58,560 nucleotides of DNA. Source: Acidobacteria bacterium UBA7540. Its GTDB lineage: Bacteria; Acidobacteriota; Terriglobia; UBA7540. The stretch is from assembly GCA_002478145.1 (NCBI GenBank), contig DLMI01000211.1, positions 277 to 58,836 of the forward strand, in the 5' to 3' direction. Below, one piece after another: positions 33,939-44,516 of the stretch (the stretch's first letter is position 1; each line of letters starts with the position of its first letter). Below the pieces are notes generated by a model. It saw only the letters and a list, made by a program, of their open reading frames with translations. It was not told the origin of the DNA and did not search any database. Made by a program: the position numbers and the translations under genes.

Positions 33939-35711
33939 CTATAGGATGTCATATTCGTCGCCCTGAAACGCATGGTTATAGATATCGCCTGCAGAACAGG
34001 TGCCATTGTTATTCGGATTGGTCGACCATTCATCATAGCTAACCAAGTAGGGTTCGGCACTCTCGGGATCCATCACCCATACTTGATTCCCTCCCGCAGT
34101 CGTGTAACCGAACGCGACCAAGACGTGCGCGCCGCCTCCACACCAGTTCCACGCAAAGGAAATTGGCTTGTTGTCGGTCGCGAACTGCACCTGCAGTTGG
34201 GCCCAAGTCAGCGCGGTGGCCGACGACGTCCCCGAATGACCATATGACCCATACGGTGGCGAACCACCGCAGTTGCATCCCTGGCAGTTCATTTTCTGAT
34301 CCGTCAGATACTGCATGGCAAAATGGGGAAAGCCACAGCAGTTACTTAGGCCCTTCTCAGTCTTAACCTCGTCGCATTGCCGCACTTGAGTACCGAAATA
34401 ACCCATCACCATTTCGCCGGTCGCGGCCCAACACCAGTTACTTTGCTCCTGGTCGTCTACGACAACACCCGCCACCACAAGAGAGGCCGGGAAGTTGGGG
34501 GCGCTGAATGTCGCGCATTGCAGTATCCCGTTGTTGTTCGAAATATCGCCAGTGCATTGATTGAATTGGCCGAGCGACGTGGCGAGCCAACTCCCGGACT
34601 TCGTTTTGCACACGGCGTACAGTACGTCTTCTAGTGACCATAGGTTTCGACAGGTCTGAGTGTACGAGCCGGACTTCGGCGAGCCCACATTGCAGGCCAA
34701 TGTGCCGTCGAGATTTGTGATGCTGCCGCCCGGGCATTCACTGACGTCGCTGAGAGCGGTTGGTTGCCATGCGCCGGCGCTTGTCTTGCACTCGGCATTG
34801 AGTGTTGAACCATTCAGCCAGGCGTAACGGCAGCTCTGTGAATACGAGCCGGAAGGCGGTTGCCCACCAATGTTGCACGCCAAAACACCGTCGTAGTTGG
34901 CGATGTCGCCAATGCATTGATCGTAGTCGACCAGCTGCGCCGGTAGACTATTTCCCGCCGCCGTCTTGCACGCGGCATTGAGAGCGAGCGTGCTCCCGCT
35001 TCCGCTTACCCAGGGGACAGTGCATGATTGGGTGTAGGAACCATTCGGCGGCGTTTTGCTACTGCAGACCAGTGTTCCGTTGAAATTCGCTATCGGAAAT
35101 GCGCATTGACTCACATCGATTTGGGATTGCACCCACCCTCCCAACATGGTTTGGCATTCCGCGTTGAGCGAGTTGCCAAACACCCATATGTTGCGGCAGC
35201 TACTGGTGTATGAACCGACCGGAACACCCGCGTGTACGCCCGGGGCTACAGTGCAAGCCAAGGTGCCATCCAGATTGGCAATATCACTGCCGGAACTGCA
35301 TTGGTTCACGCCCACCAGCTGGCTCGAATTCCAGAGTCCTGACGTTGTCTGGCAGTTGGCATACAAGGTCGTCGTATTCGAGCTGTCGATCCAAGCCCAA
35401 GCGAAACGACAACTCTTTTGATAGGAGCCGGCCGGTATCGCAGTGTTACTGCAAGTCAGATTTCCCGCAAAATTGGCGATGTCGCCGACGCATTGAGTGT
35501 AGTTATTGAGCGTCGTATTATTTTGGCCATTCTGTAGATTCTGGCATGACGCGCTCAGCGTTGATCCGCTCACCTGGATGGAGCTGCAGCTTTGCGTATA
35601 GCTTCCCGGCGGGTTTCCCGTTTGCGCAGTGCCTAATGGCGCTAAGACGAGCAGCGCGGCGATAAAGAGGAAGCAATAGCCCCTTATGACGTTAGCAAGC
35701 AGTTGGATCAT
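33939..35711 (-). CDS. Secreted cyanovirin-N-repeat / papain-like (C39-type) cysteine peptidase fusion
   Basis: 590 residues from ATG 35711; a longer frame exists upstream, but this start gives a signal peptide (GYCFLFIAALLVLAPLGTAQ). Residues about 34-415 hold six CVNH-like repeats of about 63 residues, each with GSYTQSC at the start, a central C and (D)IANxxGxLxC at the end. This is the cyanovirin-N pattern, a sugar-binding fold. Residues about 420-590 are a papain-like domain: catalytic C near 426 in QSNWCWAAT, H near 528 in GGAHVLVAFGY, D near 546 in WVMDPES. Additional cysteines suggest disulphides. A carbohydrate-targeted extracellular protease is inferred. Confidence 0.88.
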   Translation of the reverse strand: MIQLLANVIRGYCFLFIAALLVLAPLGTAQTGNPPGSYTQSCSSIQVSGSTLSASCQNLQNGQNNTTLNNYTQCVGDIANFAGNLTCSNTAIPAGSYQKSCRFAWAWIDSSNTTTLYANCQTTSGLWNSSQLVGVNQCSSGSDIANLDGTLACTVAPGVHAGVPVGSYTSSCRNIWVFGNSLNAECQTMLGGWVQSQIDVSQCAFPIANFNGTLVCSSKTPPNGSYTQSCTVPWVSGSGSTLALNAACKTAAGNSLPAQLVDYDQCIGDIANYDGVLACNIGGQPPSGSYSQSCRYAWLNGSTLNAECKTSAGAWQPTALSDVSECPGGSITNLDGTLACNVGSPKSGSYTQTCRNLWSLEDVLYAVCKTKSGSWLATSLGQFNQCTGDISNNNGILQCATFSAPNFPASLVVAGVVVDDQEQSNWCWAATGEMVMGYFGTQVRQCDEVKTEKGLSNCCGFPHFAMQYLTDQKMNCQGCNCGGSPPYGSYGHSGTSSATALTWAQLQVQFATDNKPISFAWNWCGGGAHVLVAFGYTTAGGNQVWVMDPESAEPYLVSYDEWSTNPNNNGTCSAGDIYNHAFQGDEYDIL

Positions 35712-35744
35712 ACGACATTGTGGACTGCGGTCGCGGAGCGTGTC

Positions 35745-36420
35745 AACCGGAATTTCCATTATCGACCTGCAGCCCGACCGATAACATACATCTGACCGCT
35801 GCCGAACACAATTATCAGTCGGGTTTGCACTGCAAAGTGCTTCCACGAGCCACGGAAGGGGCCATTGGTGCCTCTCGCGAGAACCCCAAAGACCCAACCG
35901 CCCCTCTTTCGACCCGTGTTGAGTCGTCCCAGCCCCGCGAAGTTCTCGTCCTCGGCCAGCATCTCGGTCTCGAAGGTCTGCAACCGGGAGGTCAGAGCGG
36001 CGCCTCGATCCCGGACCTTTTCGGAACTGATCAGTCCCGCCTCGCGGGATCGGGTCGTGGGAGAGCCTCTCCGCGTCGTTAAGGTCTTCGTAACCAGCCA
36101 GGCGGATATAATCGACTGCCGCAGCAGGTCCGCAAGCGGCAACTGGGTGTTCTTCCCACGCGAGTCCGTCAGATGTTGTTCGATCAATTCTCCGAACCCG
36201 AGGCGCTCGTCGAGTTCGCGCACCAGGATCAGGCCGCCGTCGGAAGTGACGCGGGAACCCTGGAAATCAACCTTGAGAGAGGCGCTGAAGGAGAGCTGAA
36301 AGGGCTGATCTTGTATCTCACCCATTGGGTACTGACCTCCGGAGCGTCTTCATCGCGTTCGAACCCGTATAAATATAGATGCTGACGGACATCCGCAGAT
36401 TCGTAAGTGGAGTTCAAGAT
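35745..36420 (-). pseudogene. IS1380-family transposase, 5' part (relic 3)
   Basis: Frame from 36325: MGEIQDQPFQLSFSASLKVD, RVTSDGGLILVRELDERLGF, HLTDSRGKNTQLPLADLLRQ. It is then out of frame for about 25 residues and resumes with SSEKVRDRGAALTSRLQTFE and EMLAEDENFAGLGRLN, after which homology ends. This is the N-terminal 40% of an IS1380 transposase with compensating shifts. The region 36326-36420 is the element's upstream end, matching relic 1. Confidence 0.85.
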
Positions 36421-36530
36421 GGAAATGTGGGAGAAGTTGGAAACTAGCAGCTTGGTCTTCCAGTTCCCAATTTCCAGTTTCCGCCTTCTCCCGTCTCTAC
36501 TGCGGAAACCCGCTCAGCGCCCGTCGGGCT
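36421..36530. other. Gap between hemL and the IS1380 relic
   Basis: Contains a short TTGGAAACT/CAGTTTCC-like repeat (GGAAACTAGCAG...TTCCCAATTTCCAGTTTCC). No gene is seen. Confidence 0.35.
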
Positions 36531-37820
36531 TCATCCGCATCGGATTTCGCCAAAAGCCTTTGCGGCTGCCTCGAGGGTCAAAGTCACGTCAGCCTCACTA
36601 TGGGCCGTGGAAACGAACGCGGCCTCGAACTGTGAAGGCGGGAAGTAGACGCCACGTTCGAGGAGCGAGCGGAAGAAGCAAGCGAATTTGACGGTGTCTG
36701 ATCTCTTGGCGGAGGCATAATCGGTCACCATATCGCTGGTGAAGAAGCAAGTGAACATTGACCCCACACGGTTCACGGTGAGCGGCACCCCGGCCTTCGC
36801 AGCCGCAGCGGCCAAGCCCGAGGCAAGCTTTTCGGCGATCACCTCAAGCTGTTCGTAGGTACCCGGGCGGCGCAGAATTTCTAGCGTCTTGAGCCCCGCT
36901 GCGACAGCCAAGGGGTTTCCGGAGAGCGTTCCAGCCTGGTAAACAGGGCCAGCCGGCGCGACCCAATCCATCAGGGAGGCTTTCCCTCCATAGGCTCCCA
37001 CCGGCAGCCCTCCGCCGATGATTTTTCCAAGTGTGGTGAGGTCCGGCTGAATCCCATATAGCTCCTGCGCGCCGCCGTAGGCCACGCGAAATCCCGTCAT
37101 CACTTCATCAAGAATGAGCACAGTTCCCTGCTCTGCCGTCAGCTTGCGGAGCCTCTCAAGGAATCCGGCTTGCGGTGGTATGCAGCCGGAGTTCCCCACT
37201 ACAGGCTCAATAATGACTGCGGCGAGCTGATTGCGGTGAACTCGGAACGCCTCCTCAAGGGCTCCCGGATCATTGAAGGGCAGCGTGACGGTCAGCTCCG
37301 CCAGTGCCCGAGGAACGCCTGGGCTGTCCGGCAAGCCGAGGGTGGCAACTCCTGAACCTGCTTTCACCAGCAAGCTGTCCCCATGACCGTGGTAGCACCC
37401 TTCGAACTTCAGAATCTTGTCCCGGCCCGTCGCCGCGCGCGCCACCCGCAGGGCCGAAAGTGTGGCTTCTGTCCCCGAGTTCACCAGCCGGACACGCTCG
37501 AGGGAGGGATAAGCCTCGCGAAGGCGCTCAGCAAGCTCAACCTCGGCCGCAGTACAGGCCCCGAAGCTCGTTCCGGTCTCGATAACCCTGGCCAAGGCTT
37601 CCACCACTTCCGGGTGGCAATGGCCGAGAATCAAAGGTCCCCACGATAAGACGTAGTCGATGTAGCTCCTGCCGTCCACGTCGACGATGGAAGAGCCTTT
37701 GCCGCCTGCAATAAACACAGGGTCGCCTCCCACGGCGCGAAAGGCGCGAACGGGCGAGTTCACTCCCCCGGGCATCAGGCTCAAAGCTTTCTGAAAGAGT
37801 TCCTGGGATCTAGTGGGCAT
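36531..37820 (-). CDS. hemL: Glutamate-1-semialdehyde 2,1-aminomutase
   Basis: 429 residues, normal length. A PLP enzyme of the class III aminotransferase fold that converts glutamate-1-semialdehyde to 5-aminolevulinate, the C5 route to heme. Motifs: [96 protein letters not shown] (PLP lysine about K267) and GTLSGNPLA. Intact. Its upstream flank is a MITE. Confidence 0.97.
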   Translation of the reverse strand: MPTRSQELFQKALSLMPGGVNSPVRAFRAVGGDPVFIAGGKGSSIVDVDGRSYIDYVLSWGPLILGHCHPEVVEALARVIETGTSFGACTAAEVELAERLREAYPSLERVRLVNSGTEATLSALRVARAATGRDKILKFEGCYHGHGDSLLVKAGSGVATLGLPDSPGVPRALAELTVTLPFNDPGALEEAFRVHRNQLAAVIIEPVVGNSGCIPPQAGFLERLRKLTAEQGTVLILDEVMTGFRVAYGGAQELYGIQPDLTTLGKIIGGGLPVGAYGGKASLMDWVAPAGPVYQAGTLSGNPLAVAAGLKTLEILRRPGTYEQLEVIAEKLASGLAAAAAKAGVPLTVNRVGSMFTCFFTSDMVTDYASAKRSDTVKFACFFRSLLERGVYFPPSQFEAAFVSTAHSEADVTLTLEAAAKAFGEIRCG

Positions 37821-37854
37821 GAGATTCTTTCCCGCCTGAAGGGATGTCCTCGCT

Positions 37855-38076
37855 TAGCAGGATGCTGAAAAACCCGCCTCGCCTGTCATTCCGAGGAGTC
37901 CCGATCTGATCGGGACGACGAGGAATCTCGCAAGTCCTCTGTCTCCAGGGAGAGATTCCTCGCGCAGTTTACCCTGAACGGGCAGTGCGAGATTCCTCGC
38001 TTCGCTCGGAATGACAGTGAAGGGCTCGGAATGAGTCGCCTTGGCGACTTCACAAAGGTTTTTCAGCATCCTGCTA
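37855..38076. mobile_element. 222-bp MITE with perfect 20-bp terminal inverted repeats
   Basis: Ends are TAGCAGGATGCTGAAAAACC (37855-37874) and its exact complement (38057-38076). Inside lies a second inverted pair, TGTCATTCCGAGG near 37884 and CTCGGAATGACAG near 38006, with GAATCTC/GAGATTCCTC between. No coding capacity. The right end overlaps the 3' end of the neighbouring flavoprotein gene and supplies its stop codon. Confidence 0.85.
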
Positions 38077-39250
38077 GCCGATCGGGAGCGACGTGAAACA
38101 TCTGGCGAAGAGGGTCTATACCAATGTCCCAAAGCGCCACGGCGAGGCCCAAATAGAGCTTTGTCGCCAGTCCCAAATAGGACTGAGATCCCTCGAGCAA
38201 CTCCTGGATGACTTCCAGGAATCTCTGGCTTCGCGCCCCGAACTCGACCATGCGCGTGGGGACCGCTTCACCCATGAATTCTCCATAATAGAAAGTGCGG
38301 GCGAGCCGCGCCCCCAGCGCCAGCGCTTTGCCGAATTCCTCCTGGACGCGCGAAGGGTAAAGCTCGGGCAGTCCCTCCAGCAGCGACTCCGCGAGCAGTT
38401 CGCCGGAGCGCATCGCATAATAGATTCCCTCACCGGTGACGGGATCAACAAGCCCGCCGGCATCTCCCGCCAGCGCCCACGCCGGGCCGCCCAACCGGAG
38501 GCCGCTCCATGCATCCACACTGAGCGCAGGAAGCAAGTGGCTGTAGACCTGAGCGCGCTCAAAGGAATATCCGAAGCGGCGCATGAAGCCGTGAAGCCGG
38601 TCCCGCAAACCCGCCATGCTATCCTCGCCGATTTTTCCGCAGATGCCCACGGAGAGGTGAGTAGGGCGCGGAAACGCCCAGGCATAGCCTTCAAAATCCT
38701 CGAAGAACTGCACGCGCAGCAAATCGTCCCGACCAGGCACGTAATAGCCAAAGGTGAGCATGAAATCGTGGGGTCCAAAATCCTCCGTCAAAAGGCACCG
38801 AAGCCGAGTCCGCGCCCCTGCCGCCAGGATGAGATAATTCGCCCCGTAATGGCCCTTTTTGCCTTGCAATTCCCAGCCCGAGCCCGAGCGCCGGAAATCA
38901 CGGATCCGATCTTCGACGACCTCCGCTCCCGCCACCACGGCGCGGCGAAGTAGCAATCCGTTCAGATTGCATCGGCAATAGATGGCGAGGGGCTGGCGTA
39001 GCTGGAACCGGAGCGAGGCATTATTGCCGGCCAGAAACTCAACTTCCCGGACGGGCTTCGCTTCGGCGGTCGCCGGCAACAAGAAGGGATAACGTAGCAA
39101 GGCCTTGTGAGTCACTCCGCCTCCACAAGGTTTTTCCCAGCCAAACTTTTCCTCCAAGACCGTAACGCGCCCTCCACCGCGGGCGATCATTTCCGCAGCC
39201 ATCGCTCCGGCTGGCCCGCCTCCGATGATGACCGTGTGCCCCATTTTCAT
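38063..39250 (-). CDS. Geranylgeranyl-reductase-like FAD-dependent oxidoreductase
   Basis: 395 residues. GGGPAG at 10-15 (Rossmann FAD loop), KPCGGGVTHKALL after the first strand, and GDAGGLVDPVTGEGIYYAMR (second FAD motif) place it in the geranylgeranyl reductase family, which saturates isoprenoid chains of lipids, quinones or chlorophyll. The substrate cannot be told. Two helical stretches near the C-terminus (LATKLYLGLAVALWDI) are typical. The last four residues (LAGC) and the stop come from the end of a MITE, so the C-terminus was probably altered by that insertion. Confidence 0.9.
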   Translation of the reverse strand: MKMGHTVIIGGGPAGAMAAEMIARGGGRVTVLEEKFGWEKPCGGGVTHKALLRYPFLLPATAEAKPVREVEFLAGNNASLRFQLRQPLAIYCRCNLNGLLLRRAVVAGAEVVEDRIRDFRRSGSGWELQGKKGHYGANYLILAAGARTRLRCLLTEDFGPHDFMLTFGYYVPGRDDLLRVQFFEDFEGYAWAFPRPTHLSVGICGKIGEDSMAGLRDRLHGFMRRFGYSFERAQVYSHLLPALSVDAWSGLRLGGPAWALAGDAGGLVDPVTGEGIYYAMRSGELLAESLLEGLPELYPSRVQEEFGKALALGARLARTFYYGEFMGEAVPTRMVEFGARSQRFLEVIQELLEGSQSYLGLATKLYLGLAVALWDIGIDPLRQMFHVAPDRLAGC

Positions 39251-39369
39251 AATTGAATCTGCTTAAGCCTTCGAGAATAGCACGCCGTCTCATGGCGCGC
39301 AAAACCCCCCGCGTCTCGCCAATTCGCCGATAAGGTTGTCGAAAGCAGTAGACACTGGGTTCGGGGCAC

Positions 39370-39522
39370 GTGGTGAGGGCCGGCCTGGTCAAGCGCGCCG
39401 AGGAGTGGCAGTGGTCGAGAGTGCACGATTACACGGGAGGCCTGAGCGCGACCTTTAGGCCGAATCGCACTCTGGCCATTGATCGTGTACTTCTGCCCGC
39501 CGATGAACGGAGACGAATTTGA
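39370..39522 (+). pseudogene. RAYT (Y1_Tnp) transposase, C-terminal fragment
   Basis: Frame reads VVRAGLVKRAEEWQWSRVHD and AIDRVLLPADERRRI, stop at 39522. The same conserved tail as 32861-33012 but from a different copy. The rest of the gene is absent. Confidence 0.75.
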
Positions 39523-39598
39523 AGGAGCGCTCCCCACCCACGCTCGAGGTCACGATTCAGAAGGGCGTGGAAGCTGGAACGATGCACTGGGAACTACT

Positions 39599-42500
39599 CT
39601 AAGCGGCCACCGGGAGAAGCGATTCGATAGCCTGAAAAAGTTCTTGGCTCCGCACTGGCTTAGAAACGTAGCCGTCCATCCCCGCCGCCAGGCAGCGCTC
39701 GCGATCCCCCTTCATGGCGTGCGCGGTCATGGCGATGATGGGTAGGTGCGACCCGCTTCCGGTCTCCTTGGCTCGGATCAGCGCCGCGGCCTCGAAGCCG
39801 TCCATCTCCGGCATCGAAACATCCATCACCACCAAGTCGAACGTCTGCTTCTGCAGGGTCTCCAGCGCCTCCCGCCCGTTCGCCACCACCACCACGCGGT
39901 GGCCCCGCTTTTCCATCAGCCGGGACTCCAGTTTCTGGTTCACGGCGTTGTCCTCCGCCAGCAGCACCCGCAGGCTGCGTTGCTGTTGCTCAAGCGAGTG
40001 GCGGGGGACCAAGCGCGTTTCCTCCCCCGCCTCTGCCTTCGTCCCCAGTACCCTGAGAATGGTGTCCAGCAACTGCGACTGACTCACCGGCTTGATCAGG
40101 TAGGCAGCAATCCCCAGTTCCCGGCAGCGCGCCGCATCCCCGCGCTGCCCTGCCGAGGTTAGCATCATGATCGTCGTCTTGCCCAAGTCCACTTGCTGGC
40201 GGATCTGTTCCACGAACGCGAAGCCATCCATCTCTGGCATGTTGGAGTCCGTCAGCAGCAGGGCAAACGAATCTCCCGACCGACGCGATTCCTGCAGCCT
40301 CGCCAGCGCCGCGCCGCCACTCGCCGCCAGCACCGGCTTCATCCCCCAACGCGCCAGCATCTCTCCCAGGATGCGCCGGTTGGTGAAGTTATCGTCCACG
40401 ACCAGCACCCGCAATCCCGCCAGCTCGGCTCGTTCCATCGCCTGGGGCGAGGCGGCCGGCTTGGCTACCCGCACCGGAACCCGGAAGTGGAAACAACTCC
40501 CTTCTCCCAACTGGCTCTCCATCCCGATCTGTCCCCCCATCATCTCCACCAGGCGCGAGGAGATGGTCAGCCCCAACCCCGTGCCCCCGAAGGTGCGCGT
40601 GGTGGAACCATCGGCTTGCGCGAACGCCTCGAAAATGAGCCTCTGCTTTTCCGGCGCAATGCCGATGCCGGTGTCGCGCACGGCGAAATGCAACTGCAGT
40701 TGCTCCTCACCCGGCGATTCCACACCGACTTCCACCCCCACTTCTCCCCGTTCGGTAAACTTGATGGCGTTGCCCACCAGATTGATGAGGATCTGCCGCA
40801 GGCGGGTGGGGTCAGCAACGACTTCCTCCGGCGCCTCGGGGCGGATATCGCAGGTTAGCTCCAGCCCCTTCTGGTCGGCCCGCAAGGCCAGGGGTTTCAT
40901 AGTCTGGGCCAGGTGCTCGTGCAGCTTGAAGGGGATCGGATCAAGATCCAGCTTGCCCGCCTCGATTTTGGAAAAGTCCAGGACGTCGTTGATCACCCCT
41001 AGCAAGTCATCGGCCGATGTCTTGGCCATTCCCAGGTACTCGCGCTGCTCCGGGGTCAGTTCGGTGTCGAGCGTCATCTCGACCATGCCCAAAACGCCGT
41101 TCATGGGAGTGCGAATCTCGTGGCTCATGTTGGCCAGAAACTGACTCTTCGCTTTGCTCGCCGCCTCCGCGGCGTCCTTGGCGCGCTGCAACTGAGTCGC
41201 AATCTGCCTCCGCTGAGTGATGTCGGTCACATGGGTAATGAAATGGAGGGGCCGGCCCAGTGAGTCGCGAACCAGAGATGGACTGATCTCAGCCCAAACC
41301 ATGCTGCCGGACTTGTGCAAGTAGCGCTTTTCCATCCGTGGCGCTTCGACTTCGCCAGCGAGCATGCGCCGGCTCAACTCTTGGCTTGCCGCTCGATCCT
41401 CGGCGTGGATGATATCCACGAACTTGTGTTGCAGAAGTTCGGCCTCCGAATAGCCCACGATAGCGCAAAACGCCGAGTTGGCCTTCGTCAGAGTGCCGTC
41501 GATTGCGGTCACGAGCATTCCGGTCGCGGCCTGGTCGAAGGCGCCCCGAAACAGTTTCTCACTCTCCAGGCGTGCTTCCTCGGCCTGCTTCCGCTCGGTG
41601 ATGTCCAAAATTGTACCCTCGATGGCGCTGGCGGAGCCATCTGCGTCCTGGACCAGATTCGCATTCGCGATGACCCAGAGGTCGTTGCCATCCCTGCGTC
41701 GAAAGCGCGTCTCACGGTTGCTGATCTCCTTTTCGGCCCTCAGTTGGGCGACTAACACTTCGTGGTCAGCCGGCGCAATGTGGGTTCCCACAACCTCCTG
41801 GCCGATAAAATCCTCGCGGCAGGCATAGCCGAACATTGTGGCCAGAGCGTGGTTGCAGTCCAGGATGCGGCCGCCGAGGGACACGCGGTAAATGCCAGCA
41901 AGGTTGCGCTGAAAGAGGCGGCGGTACACTGATTCCAGCTCCGCTTCGCGCTCCAGCCGCACGCGAATGGTGGCGGTTTGCTCCCTTACCCTTTGCCGCA
42001 GCAGCCAGATCCACACCAGGGAGCTGAGCACGAGCACAGCGACGCCGGCGACGAACAAAAGCGCATTCTTCGCCGTAAGCCAGCGGTTGCTCTCGATCAG
42101 TGCCAAGTCGGCTGGAGACGCGATTAGGATCAGGAGCGACCTCGGCCGCTCCGGTGTTGCGGCGCGGATCACGGGCACTCCGGTCAGTTCCAGAATCGAC
42201 TCGCTGGGAAGGCTGACCACGCGCGCGGCGGCGCTCACCTTGGGCAAAAGTGCGCTAAACCACTGGTTGCCGTCCTCCAGCAGAAACACGTGCTCGGTCG
42301 GGTTTTCAGTGTGTCCGATCAGCCGCGCCCGGATCTTCACCAGCCTTCCATGAAGAGACGCCTTGAGCACCTCGGCCGCGGAGAGCCGAGGCGGCGTGGC
42401 CTTCCCCACTTCGGGCGCTTCGGGGACCCGCCGCACTCGTGAATCCCCCAAGGTAAGGCCGTATTCACCAAGAGTTGGGAAGCCCGCGACATCCAGTACC

Positions 42501-43399
42501 TCGCCCGTGTGAACCACGAGCTCCTTCTTCCCCTGCACGCAAATAGCGCCTGACATGTCGGCTACAAAGAACGTTCCCGCAATCTCCCACGTCACCTCGC
42601 CGCGAACGTGCAGCCAGTGAACCAGACGCGGCTTCGCGTCGGAGTTGCTCAGGGTTCCGATGGGGCGGGGGGATGTGGCAAATGGGTCGGGCAGCTCGCG
42701 TTCCTCGATTTCGATGTCCTTCATGCTGGGCACGAAGAGCTGCGTTCCGATGCGCTTCCCGTTGGAGTCGATGACCGAGCCGCATACGGCGCGAACTCTG
42801 GCGGTCGAGCCAATCAACCGCTGCGCGTCCGCATTATTAGGCTGCGGTATGACAACCACCGCCTCCACCGGGCCATCGACAAGCCGGAAGCTGATGCGGT
42901 CCCAGGCCTGGTTTGTGGGCCGTAGGACGCCGCGGGTCTCCACCCACTGGCTGTCGGCCGCCAAGGCATCGAGTTCCGGCAGAGTCAATTTTGCCGGCCG
43001 TGGCACTTGCCCCCGTCCCAGAACCTTAATCTTCGGGTGCAAGAGGACCGTCGACACGTCTCCCGCGCCCGTTACGGCGTCCACCCGAACCCGCGCGCCG
43101 ACAGGAAAAGACTCGGCCATGCCGTGAACGTTAATATACACGGCTCCAGTCTCATCCTGAACAAATAGGAGACCCCATTCCATATCGGAATAGGTGACCA
43201 CGGCTTGCAAGCGCACTGGGTAGCCGTTCCGCGCGTGGTTCTTGTCGAGCCGGAAAACCTCTTGAATGCTTCGCAACGTCGCCGGAACGGCGGGTGCTTT
43301 GCCCGTCGGTGCGGTCGAGGCAAAGGGCGTGAGCAACAACACGGCCATTTGACAAACCGCCACCCTGCCCCGCCGAATCGCCTCGTAACGGAATCGCAT
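39599..43399 (-). CDS. Large hybrid sensor histidine kinase (PAS-PAS-HK-REC-REC)
   Basis: 1266 residues. A signal/anchor helix (about 12-30), then about 400 extracytoplasmic residues with OB-like repeats ([34 protein letters not shown]), a membrane helix near 450-470 ([20 protein letters not shown]), PAS1 (about 490-610), PAS2 (about 620-735), HisKA with phospho-His near 759 ([12 protein letters not shown]), HATPase with [13 protein letters not shown]1 (D in [12 protein letters not shown]) and REC2 (D in [12 protein letters not shown]). No Hpt domain or output regulator is adjacent, so phosphate must go to a partner elsewhere. AGGAG lies 10 nt before the ATG. Confidence 0.94.
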   Translation of the reverse strand: MRFRYEAIRRGRVAVCQMAVLLLTPFASTAPTGKAPAVPATLRSIQEVFRLDKNHARNGYPVRLQAVVTYSDMEWGLLFVQDETGAVYINVHGMAESFPVGARVRVDAVTGAGDVSTVLLHPKIKVLGRGQVPRPAKLTLPELDALAADSQWVETRGVLRPTNQAWDRISFRLVDGPVEAVVVIPQPNNADAQRLIGSTARVRAVCGSVIDSNGKRIGTQLFVPSMKDIEIEERELPDPFATSPRPIGTLSNSDAKPRLVHWLHVRGEVTWEIAGTFFVADMSGAICVQGKKELVVHTGEVLDVAGFPTLGEYGLTLGDSRVRRVPEAPEVGKATPPRLSAAEVLKASLHGRLVKIRARLIGHTENPTEHVFLLEDGNQWFSALLPKVSAAARVVSLPSESILELTGVPVIRAATPERPRSLLILIASPADLALIESNRWLTAKNALLFVAGVAVLVLSSLVWIWLLRQRVREQTATIRVRLEREAELESVYRRLFQRNLAGIYRVSLGGRILDCNHALATMFGYACREDFIGQEVVGTHIAPADHEVLVAQLRAEKEISNRETRFRRRDGNDLWVIANANLVQDADGSASAIEGTILDITERKQAEEARLESEKLFRGAFDQAATGMLVTAIDGTLTKANSAFCAIVGYSEAELLQHKFVDIIHAEDRAASQELSRRMLAGEVEAPRMEKRYLHKSGSMVWAEISPSLVRDSLGRPLHFITHVTDITQRRQIATQLQRAKDAAEAASKAKSQFLANMSHEIRTPMNGVLGMVEMTLDTELTPEQREYLGMAKTSADDLLGVINDVLDFSKIEAGKLDLDPIPFKLHEHLAQTMKPLALRADQKGLELTCDIRPEAPEEVVADPTRLRQILINLVGNAIKFTERGEVGVEVGVESPGEEQLQLHFAVRDTGIGIAPEKQRLIFEAFAQADGSTTRTFGGTGLGLTISSRLVEMMGGQIGMESQLGEGSCFHFRVPVRVAKPAASPQAMERAELAGLRVLVVDDNFTNRRILGEMLARWGMKPVLAASGGAALARLQESRRSGDSFALLLTDSNMPEMDGFAFVEQIRQQVDLGKTTIMMLTSAGQRGDAARCRELGIAAYLIKPVSQSQLLDTILRVLGTKAEAGEETRLVPRHSLEQQQRSLRVLLAEDNAVNQKLESRLMEKRGHRVVVVANGREALETLQKQTFDLVVMDVSMPEMDGFEAAALIRAKETGSGSHLPIIAMTAHAMKGDRERCLAAGMDGYVSKPVRSQELFQAIESLLPVAA

Positions 43400-43471
43400 C
43401 AGGTTAGTCTCCTGCCTTGGTTATCGACCGTTCCGAAAGCGGACTTAAGCGGAAAGGGCGGTGAAGTCCTA

Positions 43472-43551
43472 GGGCTGTATCAGAAGCGCACCGGCTCACA
43501 CAGCGACAGGAGTTGTGGACGGAGTCGCACCGGTGCGCTTTCGATACAGCC
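43472..43551. repeat. 80-bp inverted-repeat element
   Basis: 22-bp arms GGCTGTATCAGAAGCGCACC(GG) and (CC)GGTGCGCTTTCGATACAGCC, 20 of 22 positions matching, around a 35-bp spacer. It lies upstream of the hybrid kinase. It resembles a small MITE. Confidence 0.65.
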
Positions 43552-44220
43552 ACTTGAACGAAGCCGCCCGTGCGGCGGACGCGGCGCCTATGGGACTTCA
43601 ATTGCTTTCAGGGGCTCTGGGATAGGTTGAGGCAAGAGGCGCCATGGCGTTGGGAGGAGCAGGAATCGGCCTCGGGGTGGCATGGCCGTGCGGATTCGTT
43701 CGCCATCCAGCCGGAGGGGAACCGTGCCGAGAGGATCAACTGGTCGCTGGCACTCGAGCGGGCACACGAAGGGTGAGTCGCCGAGAAGCACGCGAGGTTG
43801 GAAAGAATCGGAAAGAGTTCATCTCGGAAATCTGGGTTAAGGAGAGCACCATGCGCCAATCGGTTGTTCAATACGATAAGTCGGTGCTCTTGCGGTATTT
43901 CACACCCTGCGGGCCTCGCCCGTCCATAGGCAAACCTCGACCCTACCCCTACCCCCTTCCAAAGACCAAAACGGGCACTCCGTCAGTTGACAAATGGAAG
44001 AAGATAGGCTAGGGTAGTGAGTTTAAGCTAGGGAGGCGGTCATGGCCTCCTGGGAACATTTGGCTGCGATGCTACGCCGATCCCCCAGTCCGCTCTCGAA
44101 AGTGTCCCAAGCGGGGCCAAGAGCCCGGAAAACTTCCATGTTTCAGGTGGACAACAAGTCCGCACACGGAAGCGAACGAGAAGAAGAATTGTTTAAATTT
44201 GAAGGAACGAAGCTGGAATT
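43552..44220. other. Gap with a possible 53-codon frame
   Basis: ATG 43851 follows GGAGAGCACC and opens MRQSVVQYDKSVLLRYFTPC, ending at 44012 after a Pro/Tyr/Lys-rich tail. The ribosome site is good but the composition of the tail is not gene-like, so it may be the decayed start of a lost gene. Nothing else is supported. Confidence 0.3.
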
Positions 44221-44345
44221 TCTATGAAAACAAAGGGTCGGCGTTCCACGGGACAGAGTTAAGCCGGAATGTTATAGAAAACAAAGGTAGTTACGCGTTT
44301 GGACCGGGAATATTGATGAAACTAAAGGTAGTTAGTGCCTCGTAG
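44221..44345 (+). repeat. Three copies of an AAACnAAAGG motif
   Basis: ATGAAAACAAAGGGTCGG (44224), TAGAAAACAAAGGTAGTTAC (about 44274) and GATGAAACTAAAGGTAGTTA (about 44318), spaced 45-50 bp. Possible end of a lost IS element. Confidence 0.45.
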
Positions 44346-44516
44346 GTGGTAGGCAGAGAAGACGGGCTGCGCCGAGGTCACCCGACACACTAATGTTAAA
44401 TGGCTATCCCAGCCGCCGGCGCCCTCAAGAACATCCCGCACCTTGCGTGTTAGAATACTCAGTGGAAACACGCCGATTGAGGCGGCTGATCTTTTTGGTA
44501 GGGGCTGGAGCTTGTT

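Noticed and set aside
40167..41144. Plus-strand frame opposite the hybrid kinase
   Set aside because: Ser/Arg/Pro-rich text antisense to HisKA and HATPase motifs; a shadow.
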